Shown here: positions 12,159 to 23,600 of the stretch, one piece after another
How the letters are laid out: each line of letters opens with the position of its first letter
Numbering within the stretch: position 1 is the first letter of the stretch
Assembly (NCBI RefSeq): GCF_020906515.1
Contig: NC_085849.1
Location: forward strand, 1,798,001-1,862,000
Reading direction: 5' to 3'
DNA length: 64,000 nucleotides
Source of the DNA: Vanrija pseudolonga
Lineage: Eukaryota > Basidiomycota > Tremellomycetes > Trichosporonales > Trichosporonaceae
Notes under the pieces: model-generated
What the model was told of the DNA's origin: nothing
Databases searched by the model: none
What the model saw: the letters and a program-made list of their open reading frames with translations, nothing else
Program-made: the position numbers and the translations under genes

Positions 12159-14842
12159 GCATGCACCATCCATCCCCCACCCGGCCGGCCCATAGCACCC
12201 GTCCAGTCGTTGTGGGGTAGTGGCCGTGGCCGGGATCCACGTCAGACCCGTCCGTCTGGGGTCGCCACACCCAAACGTCTGGAAGCTGTGACCTACGTCG
12301 GCCCCCAAACGGTACCTGACGAGCGGAAGACCCTTTGTGTGATGGCACATTGTGAGGGACGTAGGGGCAGCCGGCACTCTCCGCCTCTGGAGACAGCAAC
12401 GGCAGCGCAACGGGCCCTATGTCGCCCACTGTGATGCTTGGCAAAGAGTTACGGCAGCCGTGATACCTGCACACCTTGCGCACCCTCCACGGTCTCACAT
12501 TTTCTCGCACCACCCCCACACGCTAGTGCAAGCCACGGACAACCAAGCAGCCTAAATGGTTCGTTCGGCGGTATGTGAGGTCACTGTGCGCGCGAGGCGC
12601 AGCGCCAGAGGACCCAGCCAACTGGTATCAAGCCCGAAGAACGCCCCCTTGTTTTCCGGACGTGTACGGGCACATCCTGCATGCCTGTACCACGGGCCGG
12701 TGGGCTTGGCCCCCCCGTTGTCACCAGGTGATGCACAGAGTGAGACAGGTGAGTGCTATGCGTAGGAATCTCCGAGGTGGCAAGCGCCATTCCACATGCT
12801 GGCATGCTGGAGCTGGAGCGTTGCTTTTGCTGCTTTCTTTGCCTGCCCCACGCGTCGGAAAATGATACGTGATACGAGAGAGACAAGGCCACTTCTCTCT
12901 GCGTTCTTGTCCTCGCGTGTGCAAGTGAAGTGAAATTGGTACCTTGCTTAGATGTCCGCTTGGCCACACTGCCCTCTCTGTGTGCCTGTACTTCCACATG
13001 GGCCTCACACAGCGCGCGCACACGGCGCGAGGGCACGAGGACAGACGCCACAGCTACTCAACTTGCACCCGACCTGTGTGGCTTGGCTTCTGCACCTCTC
13101 TAGAAGTGATCTACCGATCATTCTGGGGCAGAGGGCTCGTGCAATGTACGCGGCACAGCAGCCAGCAACCACTTTGTCTTGCCAACTCTCCGGCACTTGC
13201 TCTGTCTGTCGCCAACTCGCAGGACATGCACATGCGTTGCACAATGGCCATCACCCTGCTACAAACCCCCCGAGCAGGAGCAGAAGAGCAGGAGCGACTG
13301 CGACACATTCATTCCATGAAACTCGCGCTGCTCGTTTGTTCTTTCCCGCAGACAGGTGTTCCCCGACGGAGTCGCATGCTGCTGCTCCACGCCACACGCC
13401 CCTCTCTTGCTCTGCTAGCTCTGCTTCCAGCGACACTGCCCACCCATTTCAGTCCTCCTTGGGGCGACCAGTTGTGCCAGTGGCGCCGGGCGTGGACCTT
13501 TTCTTACCCTGAGGCAGGGCAACAGGGTTGGAAAGAGGGTTTCGTCGGCAGTCGCCCCTGTTGTCCTCCCTGCCCTCCGCCTCGGTCGTCCTGCCTTTGG
13601 GCCCACCTGGTCAAAGTTGGCGTTTGTGGCGGCTATTTTGACTTTAGCCCGAGCCAGTGGAGACAGCGGGCATCCCTGAAACCCTCAGACTCCTCGATTC
13701 AGTAGGAAAGGTCAACACTTTCGTGTCAACAGACGACGCGCGCGACGCTTGGCAGCAACAGTTGTCCGCGAACAAACAGCTTGGGCCATCTCTTTGACGG
13801 TTGTTCAACGAGGTCTCTCTCTGTAATTAGAGTCACAGTGCCAAGGTCAAAGTATATCTATGCAGAAACCTAAACATCAACGTAACAAGGAACCCAAAAG
13901 CCATGACAGACGCTGTTGAGCTCGCCGTGGCCTGCCTGTCTGGCATGGTTACGATGGGATCGTCGCCACTGCACAGCCTACCCAGCCAGGTCCGGATCCA
14001 ACCCCTTTCACCTGAACAGCCGACACTGTACCCCTTGACATTCCGCTCGTTTACGCTCTGCCCAGGACCTCTGAACCGGTGCGCTGGGTGCCCCAAAGAG
14101 CGCAGAAGCTTAACCCGGCAACGCCACATGCAGCTCCCGCTTGGTGCCTGAGGGGCAATCCTGCTCCAACTCGGCGTCTCTCTTGCTCTCTCTCGGCTGG
14201 CTTGCTCCCCCAGCACGCCGCCTCGCCGCCTCTCTCCAACACAAACAACGTGCTAAAGGGCACGCACGGTAGGGCACGGACCCCTGCCCTGTCCGCGCTC
14301 GGAGAGTTTGGGCGGAACCCAACATGGGTGACAATGAGCGCGCACGCACACGCACTCGCGCGCACAACACGCACGACGCGCGCGCGCTCCAGCTGGTGGT
14401 CAGAGGCACACACCGTGAGGTCAGCGGCCACTTTTGGAGCAGCCATCACGCGGTTTAGATTTCGGAATCCAACACAGAGAGAGGCGTCAGAGGCGCAGAG
14501 ACTCCCATGCCATGGTTCTCTCGGGCGCCACCGATGAACCGAACTAAGACAGAGGGGTGACAATGATAGCGACCGTCGGAACCGTTGGACGCCGCTGACA
14601 ACAGAGGCGCTGAGGGGTCTCCTCTTCTGTCAAGCGTCCTTCTTGTCTTTTGCCATCCGTCGGCTCTGTGGCTCGAACCGTCTTCGTCTGGCCTGCATCC
14701 TCTGCCTGTTCGGCTCCTCGTAGACTTTGTCCCACTGGATGGTCATTTCATGAATGGGTCGTCAGATACGACAAGCGACCGGAAGCCTGAATCACCGACC
14801 CCTTGTGTCGACGTGGTGCCGAAGCCTGCCGCTGCGCTTGTC

Positions 14843-14843
<1 letters not shown>

Positions 14844-14879
<36 letters not shown>
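14844..14879. repeat. CCTG tetranucleotide microsatellite
   Basis: Nine uninterrupted CCTG units in the gene-free region upstream of the bZIP gene. Confidence 0.9.
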
Positions 14880-16322
14880 GCGCCTTCCGTCGCCGCCGCC
14901 TCCGCCTCCTCCGCCGCCACCGCGTGTGCAGCAGCCCCGCAGCTCTCTCTTTCTCTCTCTGCGCCTGGGCGCCTCGCCGCGCCGCCGCCGCGACGCCCGG
15001 ACCGAATGCATGTTTCTTTCGTTTCGTGGGAGCAGGACCCCAGTATGGGTAGACCAAAACTGGACCCCCTTGCCGCCATTGCATTGTCATTTGCTTGCTC
15101 GCTCGCTGGCCCAGACTCCAGCAAGCCTAAGATCGACCATATCAGGACAAAACTACTACTACCATATAAGATTCGTCGTAAGCTACGTAACACATTGGGC
15201 CATTTCTGTTCCAAAGCTCCCTTCGAGGTTTCGACGAAATTCTGGTCCTCGCTTTCTCCCACCTTCCCAAACTTTGAGACGCCCCTGTGGCCCCTGTGGC
15301 CCCTCTTGATCCGCACCATCCACCTCTGATTCCGAACCCAACCAACACTGGACCCTCCAAGGCCCCACGCTGCTCATAGGCCTTTCGTACCCTGTCTGGA
15401 TCCCGCACCTCCCGCCCTCACTTTTCTCGTAAGTGCCCCTGGCCATGCCGGCATCGAGACTGCTCCTGGCTCTAAAGACAAAAAGGCAGGAGAGAACAAA
15501 GTATGACATGCTGGCCTACGTCCGCCGCCCCCTCTCCCCCGCCCACCAACCCCACCCCACCCTCACCCCCTTGCCCTGCCGTGCCGTGCTGCGTGCCGCG
15601 ACTGAGGTCATAGGCGGTTGTGGGACCTAGGTCATACCCACCCCCTACCCAATGCCAATATTCTCCCCTGTCTCCCACAGCCTTGTTGCAACAACCCCCC
15701 TCGGCTCGTCCTCGAGACCCGTGCCTTGCCCAGATCATGGGTCCTCGAGCTCAAAGTCGGGATACGGCCGTGACATGTAATGCTCTTGCTATACCCCTGG
15801 CCCTGGCGGTCGCCCTAGACAACCATCTGGCCGCCCCCCCTTCTCTCTAGCAAGCACCCCTCCTGACGTCTACGCAGGACCAGACCCAGGGAACCCACGG
15901 CCTCAGATCGGTCGGGTCGGGGCAATCTTCCCAAGCGCGCCCAACGGCAGAGGGCAACACGAGAAGTTGACCTCACGAGCAGCAACAGCATCACACCACA
16001 CCTGCAGCAGCCGCACAAGCAGCAACAGCTGTGCACGAGCGGCAAAGAGCCGGCAGGTGCAAGGGCGCGCCCATCATCTCAGTGTTCTGGCTGTCCGCGG
16101 CTAACTATAGTTCAAGTCGGGCCACCTCGAGACCAAAACCTCGACAGCCCGTCCTCCCTCAAAGCGCCATTTCAATAACAGCATACCTTGCCTCAAGAAC
16201 AACCTTGCACCGCCGCACTTGCGACTCTACCTGACGACCACCACCACCAACAGTCAAACACAACATTTCTCTACATCATCTTCACCGGTCGTCATCTGCT
16301 TGGTCGCCGATATCATCAACGT

Positions 16323-16380
16323 CAACAACATCAGACGTTGTTGTGATCACTTACAAGGGTGAGGACTCGTTGTGATCAAC
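16323..16380. promoter_or_regulatory. Inverted and direct repeats in the bZIP leader
   Basis: CAACAAC (16323-16329) can pair with GTTGTTG (16337-16343). The word GTTGTGATCA occurs near 16340 and again near 16370, two copies about 30 bp apart in the pyrimidine-rich leader. They could be a binding site pair or an RNA hairpin; function is unknown. Confidence 0.3.
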
Positions 16381-17471
16381 TGAGCTTGTCGGCTGCCGCT
16401 CGTCGGCGTCACCGTTCTGCTGTCACCCACCCAACCACCTCCTCCAGCCAACCACCCCCATCACCCACCTAGCGAGCGCGTCGGTCCATGGACCATTCAC
16501 ACACGCGTTCACGTTCATTCACCGAAGACATTCAACTGACATGCACAGCCCTTTGCCTTTAGGTTTTATTCGTGAACAATTCAGCGCGCCCTCCTAGTGT
16601 CGTCGTCGCCGTCGTTTGCCCAGCTACTTGTCCCATTCGACAGCTGGCCGCCACTTGATCGGATCTGCACGTATCGTGAGTCACCGTGGAAGCAATCGCA
16701 TCTAGTTTCTGGGCGCGCCAGAAGCATCCAGCGCAAGCCGATCCCCCACACGCCCTCTCTCCTCATCTTGTCGTCTGTGTCCCTACCATCACCTGGTGCC
16801 TCCACCCCCCCCCACCCCCCGCCCCCTTTCGCCACTGTCCGATCGCAAGCCTTTGGCAGCGCACGCAATCGCCGGTCAATACAGACAGCGATCTTGTTGC
16901 AGCCGCCGCCATCGGTGCCGTGGCGTCTTGGGCGGCGCGGGGCAGCCGTCAAGGGTGGTGGCTGTAGAGGCGCCGCTCGGCGGTGGTGGGTGGGAGTGAC
17001 TGGGTATCACGGTCCACTTTTTTTGGCCGACCACCGGCACAATGCTCCGGGTGCAGTTGCATTAGTCGTCGCACACCTCCCCCACCCACCACCACCACTT
17101 GCCACCCACATTCAACCCACCCAAAATGCGCCAAAGGGACAATAAGCCCTGGTGCGCAACAATGACTCGGCTTGTTGCCACCCACACCCCCATACAACAG
17201 CTCGTGTCCTCTCTGCTCTAGAAGACGCTCCCACTCACTCGTACCATGCACAATGCTAACACTCCCTTCTTCAGCATTGTCTCTATACGCATCGACTTGA
17301 ATCGTCCTTGTTCCCATCACTTTACTTGCCACTGTTGTTCCGCCTAGGCCTAGCAGAAACAACTCCGGCCATTGTTCGTCCCCCAACCCTTTTCACTTTC
17401 CAACTTCTTACATAGACGCTTTAGCAAAGCGTCACTTGCCCATCGTGTCGGCCCACATCATCACTCCTGTA

Positions 17472-18747
17472 ATGGAGCCAAACTGGGTGAGTACATGACA
17501 TGGACGACGACGGGGTCGTGCATCACACACATCCCTTCCAACCCCCTTGCCGCCGTCGCCGCCGTCAGGCTACCCCTCTCCGTATATCCTGGAGTGTTTC
17601 GCATGTCCGAGGGATGCGGGGCCCGTCCCTATCCACTTTGATCCCTGGCGGCTTCCATCTTTCCTGTTGATCACTCGAGCCCACCCTGTCCATAACCCCC
17701 ATCCACTCCGTTACAAGCATGCGAAACGGGACGCTGACTCGCTTGCGCAGGGGCTCTACAACAACTATTATAGCAGCGGCGGAGGCGAACGACCACCCCC
17801 GCCAGTCTCACCACACCTCGACCGCTCAGACGACCAACCTCCTCACCGTCGAAGCATGAACCAAGGCGTCTTCCTCCCACCCCCGCCCCCGCAGCAGGGC
17901 CAGTCGGGGCTTCTGCCCCCCGTGTCGGCCTCGTACGGATCGAGCTACCATGGATCGTCCCCGTCCGGTGTTGGCCTCAGCCAGAGCGGTGCTGGCACAG
18001 GTAACAGCTCGGCGCCCATGCACATGACGCCGCCTAGCATGGGCTACTCGAGCCATGTGCCCATGTCAAGTCAGCTTGGCCCTTACCACTACCCAGTGCA
18101 GAACAGCCCCGCCACCATGTCGGCTTTGCCTCCTGGTCGCCAGACCCAGCCCCATGGTTACTCTCCCCGCATCGCCGGCGGATACCCAACGGCCTCGCCC
18201 GGCATGAGCACGCTCTCTCCATTGTCGCCGTCCAACCACATGGCCTACCAGGTCTCGAGCGGTTCGACGTCGGCTTCCAGCTTCCCGCCTAGTGTGCCCC
18301 CTCCTCACACCAAGGTCGAGCTTCCCTCGATGCAGGAGTCGAAGAAGCGCCGCACTAACAGCGGTTCGACAACGTCGTGGGATGACATGGGCCACAAGGA
18401 CGACGAGGAGCAGCCGTGGGGAATGCCCCAGGATCAGTACAAGGCGCTCAACCCCCGCGACAAGAAGCAGGTTCGCAACCGCATTGGCGCACGGCGTTTC
18501 CGCGCCAAGCGGAAGGGTGGGTGTTTCTTTGGTTTTGTCTGTGACCTGTATCCTGACATCATTTTCAGACTACGTTTCCGCTTTGGAGTACAGCAAAAAG
18601 GAGGCGGATGCGAAGATTGTGCAGCTCGAGGGGCAACTCGAGTCATCTCGACGCGAGATCAATGATCTACGCGCCCGACTCAACATGGCGCCCCTTCCAC
18701 CGCCCGTGGACGGCTCTCTCGGACTCGTCGTCGGCAGCGGCGAGTAA
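17472..18747 (+). CDS. bZIP transcription factor
   Basis: Three exons (17472-17486, 17751-18516, 18569-18747) give 319 aa. The first exon encodes only MEPNW; a 264-nt intron with branch CTGAC and acceptor GCGCAG leads into GLYNNYYSSGGG. If this exon is wrong, translation could start at the in-frame ATG of MNQGVFLPPPPP (17857). Residues about 30-235 are a low-complexity Ser/Pro/Gly/Met region, likely disordered. The bZIP domain (about 245-305) has the basic signature NRIGARRFRAKRK, with Phe in the position often Ser/Cys and Gly for the first conserved Ala, followed by a leucine zipper-like coiled coil (YVSALEYSKKEADAKIVQLE). An intron splits the domain just after the basic region. It binds DNA as a dimer in the nucleus; target genes are unknown. 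It is preceded by an exceptionally long non-coding stretch. Confidence 0.85.
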
Positions 18748-19618
18748 GAGTACTTGGCACCGACGATAAGTGTCGGTGACCAACCGATTCTGCGCTCGGA
18801 CTCGGGTGAAGACGACTTTTCGGCGACCGAGAGGAGGAGAACGACGGGCGACAATGTATGCTGGACGTACATCAAGCCGACCATCAAACGTGCGACGCTG
18901 GCACCCTTTCGGGGTCAGCGTTTGCGCTTTATTAAGTATACACAACACTACGCTGCAACACGGCGATCATCAAGAATGCTACGCACCAGAGTAACGGTTC
19001 ATTAAACGTCGCTTGCGACGTGCGGTGGCGCATTTGCGACTCTTGCACCGACGACGATCAGCACGACGTTGGAAGCGTCGACGACGAGGGATCGCACCCC
19101 CTAATACACACACGCAATACTCTCAACACACCATGACACACAAGTAATCCACCACTGCCATCATCCTCTCTCTACCACGCGACCAACAACCGCCAACTCT
19201 GCGTGGCCTCTGCGACAGCCTATTGCTAGCCCCTGACTCGTACGCTGTATCGACAGATCTCTTAATTATACTACCCGTTCACGAACCTATACCGCCCCTT
19301 ATGCAATACCTATGCGCGCAGGGCGCGTAGTTGTGATGACGATACGAGTATGCATCGGGTCATGTTGCAGACGATGCCGAACTTTGCATCGGTCAAGGAC
19401 TCGGTAGCGACAGACAACTGATTATGGTTCGGTCATTGATGCTTTGTCTAACCGAGGTTCCGGTTTGTTATTTAAGCGGGACGGCCGCCCTCCACCACAT
19501 GCACTGTTAGACTCATCAATTCCAACTAATCACGACGCGCTGACGCCGACGACGCCGACGCCTCCACCGACCGATACCGGCAAGCATCCATCACCGACCG
19601 ACTTTTTGGCTCCTGACC
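18748..19618. other. Spacer between bZIP and thioesterase genes
   Basis: About 870 bp with the bZIP 3' flank and the thioesterase promoter. A TATA-like TTATTTAAG lies at 19468-19476, about 143 bp before the thioesterase start codon. No gene is apparent. Confidence 0.45.
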
Positions 19619-20632
19619 ATGCCTCTCACTATCGACCAACAAGTCGCGGACGCAATGATACCAGCAACGCAGGAAGACAAGGACTACTTTGACGAGGTGA
19701 TCAGCGCGTCCTACTTTGCCCGCGACTTTCTCGACGTGCTCAAGCCATACGCGTACGATGTGCAGCCCGCCGTCAACAGCCGGGGAATGCGCCGTCTCGA
19801 GGGCTGGAAGGCCGTGTACGAGGTGACGGTGACGAAAGGTATGGAGCAAGGGGGGTTGGCTTCCTTTGCCCGCCCCAACGCCAGCGAGCGCCATGGGTTG
19901 CCCCAGCTCACTCACTCCCAGGCGTTACCAACTTCTTTGGGTTCATGCACGGCGCGGCGCACGCCTGGCTCGTCGACACGTGAGTTTGGGAAGTCTGTTG
20001 TTTCATGCCGCTCTCGGCGTTGCGTGTACGGCATGGCGCTTGCCAACTCCCCGCGCCGAGCGAGTGAGCGAGCAGGGGACACGAGATCTCATACCTGCCT
20101 TCAGAACCATCGCTGACGCCAGGTGCCATTGATTCTACGCCACCGTTTTACACTGCGATATGCGCCTCGCCCTCGCTGCTATCGTTCGATACGCCTCTGC
20201 ATCGCCTCGCGGCGCCGATACGGGCACTCGCTCTACGCCTTCCCCGTCTTCAGATGTACCTCCGCTGCGATTGTGCACAACCACACACCCCAGTTCTGGG
20301 GCCAGCCGATGCTCGGCGGCGTCAGCGTCAACCTCGACATGCAGTACTTCAACGCTGCGCAGATGTGAGTTGGCGGCAGGGGGGCAGGCGTCGCGCGCCA
20401 GCAGCTGATACGCACGGCACAGTGGAACCCGCCTGCGCATCATCGTCACAATTGAGCGAATCAACGCAACACTTGCCAACCTCCGCTGTGATGTGAGTTG
20501 GCTTAGCGCATGCCCGCTTGTCGCTTGCCCACGCTGACGGAACAGATCTCGGACTGGGAGACGGGCACGCGCCTGTCGAGCGGGGTGCACACCAAGGCGT
20601 GGCGCGGGCCCAAGACGACGGCGTCGCTTTAG
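19619..20632 (+). CDS. Hot-dog fold acyl-CoA thioesterase-like protein
   Basis: Five exons (19619-19838, 19922-19979, 20254-20364, 20423-20492, 20546-20632) give 181 aa. The hot-dog signature is GVTNFFGFMHGAAHAWLVDT followed by CTSAA, with HG at the start of the central helix, then the second conserved strand GGVSVNLDMQYFNAA. The C-terminus has IERINATLANLRCDI and a final strand ending SSGVHTKAW. This layout matches small thioesterases of the ACOT13/PaaI type, which hydrolyse acyl-CoA esters in mitochondria or cytosol; the substrate cannot be read from sequence. The third exon begins at an acceptor CTTCAG after a 274-nt intron. An alternative upstream acceptor at about 20122 runs into a stop in the required frame, which fixes my choice. 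Length is normal for the family. Confidence 0.8.
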
Positions 20633-22652
20633 AGTTTGATAGAGGTTGTACAGTGGTTCTTTCAGGTCTTGCATGCTGTATCTGATTGAGATATTGAACC
20701 AAGTGCCACGGAGGAGTGCCAAGTGCCACACTGATGTCAGAGTTGGCGAACTTGTACTGACTATGGGGGCGGCTAGAGGGGCAAGGTCTCGTATCCGGAC
20801 CTGCACTCGTGACCCGGCATACAGGACTGCTGTACTGCCACACTCGCAAGGCAGAGGGAGCACCACTCTACGTCTCGACACCCCGGGCGAGGTCGCGCGA
20901 GAGCCGAGGACATAGCCTCGCTTCGTCTCCTCAGTCATCCCTTGCCTCTATCCCCTCCTATTCCCGGTCCTCGCCCCAACTCTATCGCTGACAGGTCACT
21001 CACCGCCGCGTCTCTTCTTCTCCGGCGGGAGCCAAACAGCGACCCAAAGCGCAAGGTGACCCCATAACCATGTAAAGTATAGGCCCGACTCGTCCTCCCC
21101 ATCCCCAGAAGCCAACTGCCGGTCTGCTCGCCGGCGCGCGTCGTAGTGCCATCATGACACAAGCTGTACCTTTGGGGCGAGTCGATGTTCTGGACGCGAC
21201 CGACCGTCTCGTCAACGTCAATGTTCTGAAACGCGCCAGTGAAGCAGGCGAGCACTGCCACTCGGCCCTCTTCCCATCGATCGATCGCGGCCAGGTCGTC
21301 GCAACCTCTGCTCGTTGTGTAGACCGAACAGATCGAGCGGAGTGCAGCACTCGCCCTCACCCTCGACCTGCCACACGAGCGTGACGCGGCGCGTCATCCT
21401 CCGCGCCGTCACGCACCCCAGTAACTAGTGTACGGACTTACGGCGCGCGGCGGCGTCGCCGGCGCCGTCGACGGCGACAGTGACGACGAGCGCCACGCAC
21501 CACCTTCGCACCTCGCGATCAGTGGCACCGACGACGATCTGGCCCTTCATTAGCGTTCCCCCGCCGCCCCTAACGTTTGGCAAGCCCGCACGCATGGCGC
21601 CGAAACAAGCATGTCAGAGAGCGGCGAGGACGCGCGGAGCACGACGCTCGCTGCCCCCTCGTGCCACATACATAGGTACCAAAACGCCCGCCCACAAATG
21701 GAAGCTCAACCGCCCGCGTGTTGTTCCCGCTTTCTTCAATCGACAAGGCACACACGGCCGGGCAGGGCGCCGCCGCCGCCGCCGCAAGGGTCGAGCGAGG
21801 GTCGCAGCAGCAGGTCGAAACAAACCTCCGTTCCTGCGTCGTCAGTGTTTCGGGGAGGCAGGAGGAGCTGCTGTGCGGAGGCGGCAGCTGTGGCTGTTGC
21901 TGGTATATGAAAAACTCATTCCTGCAGCAGCGTCGATCAGGTCGCTCCTGTACGTACAGGGACATCGCCGGCTCCAGTCCTGTGGGACGGGTGGCAGGCG
22001 GCGGGCGTTGATGCCAAGGTTAGGAGCTGGGCAACGAGAGCAACGAGGGTGGTGGCACATGCACGGCGTTAGCGGGGCTGGGCTGAGGGCGAGGTGACAG
22101 AGGATGCCGCGAACGATGAGCAAAGTCGGTCTGTGGCGATGCACAGAGTCATTCGCCGAGTAAGTGCCACTGAATGCGTGCGATCGATCGGATCGGAGGG
22201 GATTCCGAATGAATGCTGCACGCAGCAGATCGGGCGGTAGAAGGACGAGGTTGGTCTGGTGTGGTCATGTGCAGGACGCTGGACTTTTTTGGCCTCGCGG
22301 TGGATGGTGGATGTTCAACGCCACTCGCACACGAGCTCGACGATCCCCCCTCCCGCGCAAAAATTGCTCCACTCCAACAGCGCATCCAAGCTCGCTCGAG
22401 AGCACGCTCGGAACACGACGATGGCTGCCATGTCTGAAATCCCCCGTACCCAGTACCCATGACGCCAGCGCGTCCCGGTGGCGCCGCCGCCTGATCGTCG
22501 CCCTGCCTGCGTGCGGTGAATGCGAATGCTCGGCGTGGACCCGAGTCCGACGAGGCATCCCTGCGCCGAGGGCACTGAATTATGTACGGTGACTCGCCTT
22601 GCCTCACCTCGACTCACACACGCTGAGTAAAAGCCACTGACTTGAGCCGACC

Positions 22653-22675
22653 CACTGACTTGACTGAAGTCAGTG
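22653..22675. other. Perfect 9-bp inverted repeat
   Basis: CACTGACTT, a 5-nt loop GACTG, and AAGTCAGTG form a perfect hairpin. A further direct copy of CCACTGACTTGA lies just upstream (about 22634-22645). Confidence 0.5.
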
Positions 22676-22949
22676 ACCGTCTGAGCCGATCGACGCCGCT
22701 GTTCTCCGCTGGCCACTCACGATACCTGACCCGCCTAGCCGCGGGATACCTCGGCTGCGCGACGCTGCGCACTGCGCCGAGCAAGGTGGCTGAAAGCGAA
22801 CTCTGTTCATGTCGGGAGCGAGCCGAGATGGCGCTGGGACTAGGGCTCGGCGGTGGCGTCGAGGGAATTTGAGGGAGAGGCAGAGCAGGGCGTGTTTGTG
22901 ATGGCTTGGCAAGTGGTTGCAGTTGTCCATTATCCTGCTGGCGTCCCAC

Positions 22950-23600
22950 TTCACCTCGCAGCAAAAAGCAACTCGGACTCATCAGCTCTGCTCCATGCTC
23001 CGCTCGGTGCTGTCGGTCCCAGATCGCTCGGCCCATGATCCAGTAGGCAGGCGACGACAGAGGCCCAGCGCGGCGAGCCGTATCGACACGGCGACGCCTC
23101 GCCAGCTCTTCTCGGAAAACATCAATATGCAGCTCTGCTCGATACCACCGCCCCGCTCCCTTGCGCACTGCGAGGCTGGGACCAACTCTACAGGCCGGAG
23201 TCTGGGAACGACGGGTGTGTGGCAACTGAGTTCGACCCGGTACCACCGCCGCCGCCTCCTCGCCAGCTTGGCTCAGAATACAGCCTTCCCGGCTCTGCTA
23301 TACACGCCACCGCTCTCTCAGATACACTAACGGCCTGGTGCTGACCCAGATGCTCGCACTCTGAGCACGACGTGTGTGTGGCAACCACTCAGTAGCCCAG
23401 CTCGGAGTCGGATCGAAGTACCGCCGCCACTGCCTCCGCGCCAGGTAGCTCTGCTCAACCATGACCATCCCAGCTCAGCTCAGCTCAGCTCAACCACCAC
23501 CCCTCTCTCTCTGCCTCTCTAGCAGCCTGATACTAACCCAAAAGTCACAGTCCAAGCACGACGCGTGAGTGGCAGTCAGGTCAGTCGGGCAATCAGTCCG
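22950..23600. repeat. Degenerate tandem array, period roughly 150-190 bp
   Basis: The same string of words recurs in the same order. GACGGGTGTGTGGCAAC (about 23210), GACGTGTGTGTGGCAAC (about 23369) and GACGCGTGAGTGGCAGTC (about 23560) are three copies of one motif. TACCACCGCC-type blocks recur near 23143, 23240 and 23419. Blocks like GGTGCTGACCCAGATGCTCG recur near 23011, 23336 and (diverged) 23528. Copies are old and diverged. No coding frame runs through them. Confidence 0.5.
23471..23492. repeat. CAGCT pentanucleotide run
   Basis: About 4.5 tandem CAGCT units inside the degenerate array. Confidence 0.8.

Larger units (their letters stand above)
9337..17471. other. Long gene-free region upstream of the bZIP gene
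   Basis: I find no credible protein gene in about 8.1 kb on either strand. Frames up to 443 codons (10086-11417) have erratic composition, run across homopolymers such as a G tract near 10817, and show no family motif or splice-site support. The stretch holds several microsatellites (12024-12040, 12122-12158, 14844-14879), a TATA-like CATATAAG at 15163-15170, and a long C/T-rich plus-strand segment from about 16080 to 17470 that looks like a transcribed fungal 5' leader. I infer a very long promoter/leader for the bZIP gene and possibly one or more non-coding RNAs. Confidence 0.45.

Noticed and set aside
12944-13705. A 253-codon plus-strand frame before the bZIP gene
   Set aside because: Low-complexity His/Cys/Thr/Ser text with no domain; consistent with chance in GC-rich DNA.
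18517-18568. A Hac1/Hxl1-type unconventional intron in the bZIP gene
   Set aside because: The intron has ordinary GT...AG ends and a CTGAC branch point, and removing it restores a continuous bZIP; no Ire1-type stem-loop ends were seen.
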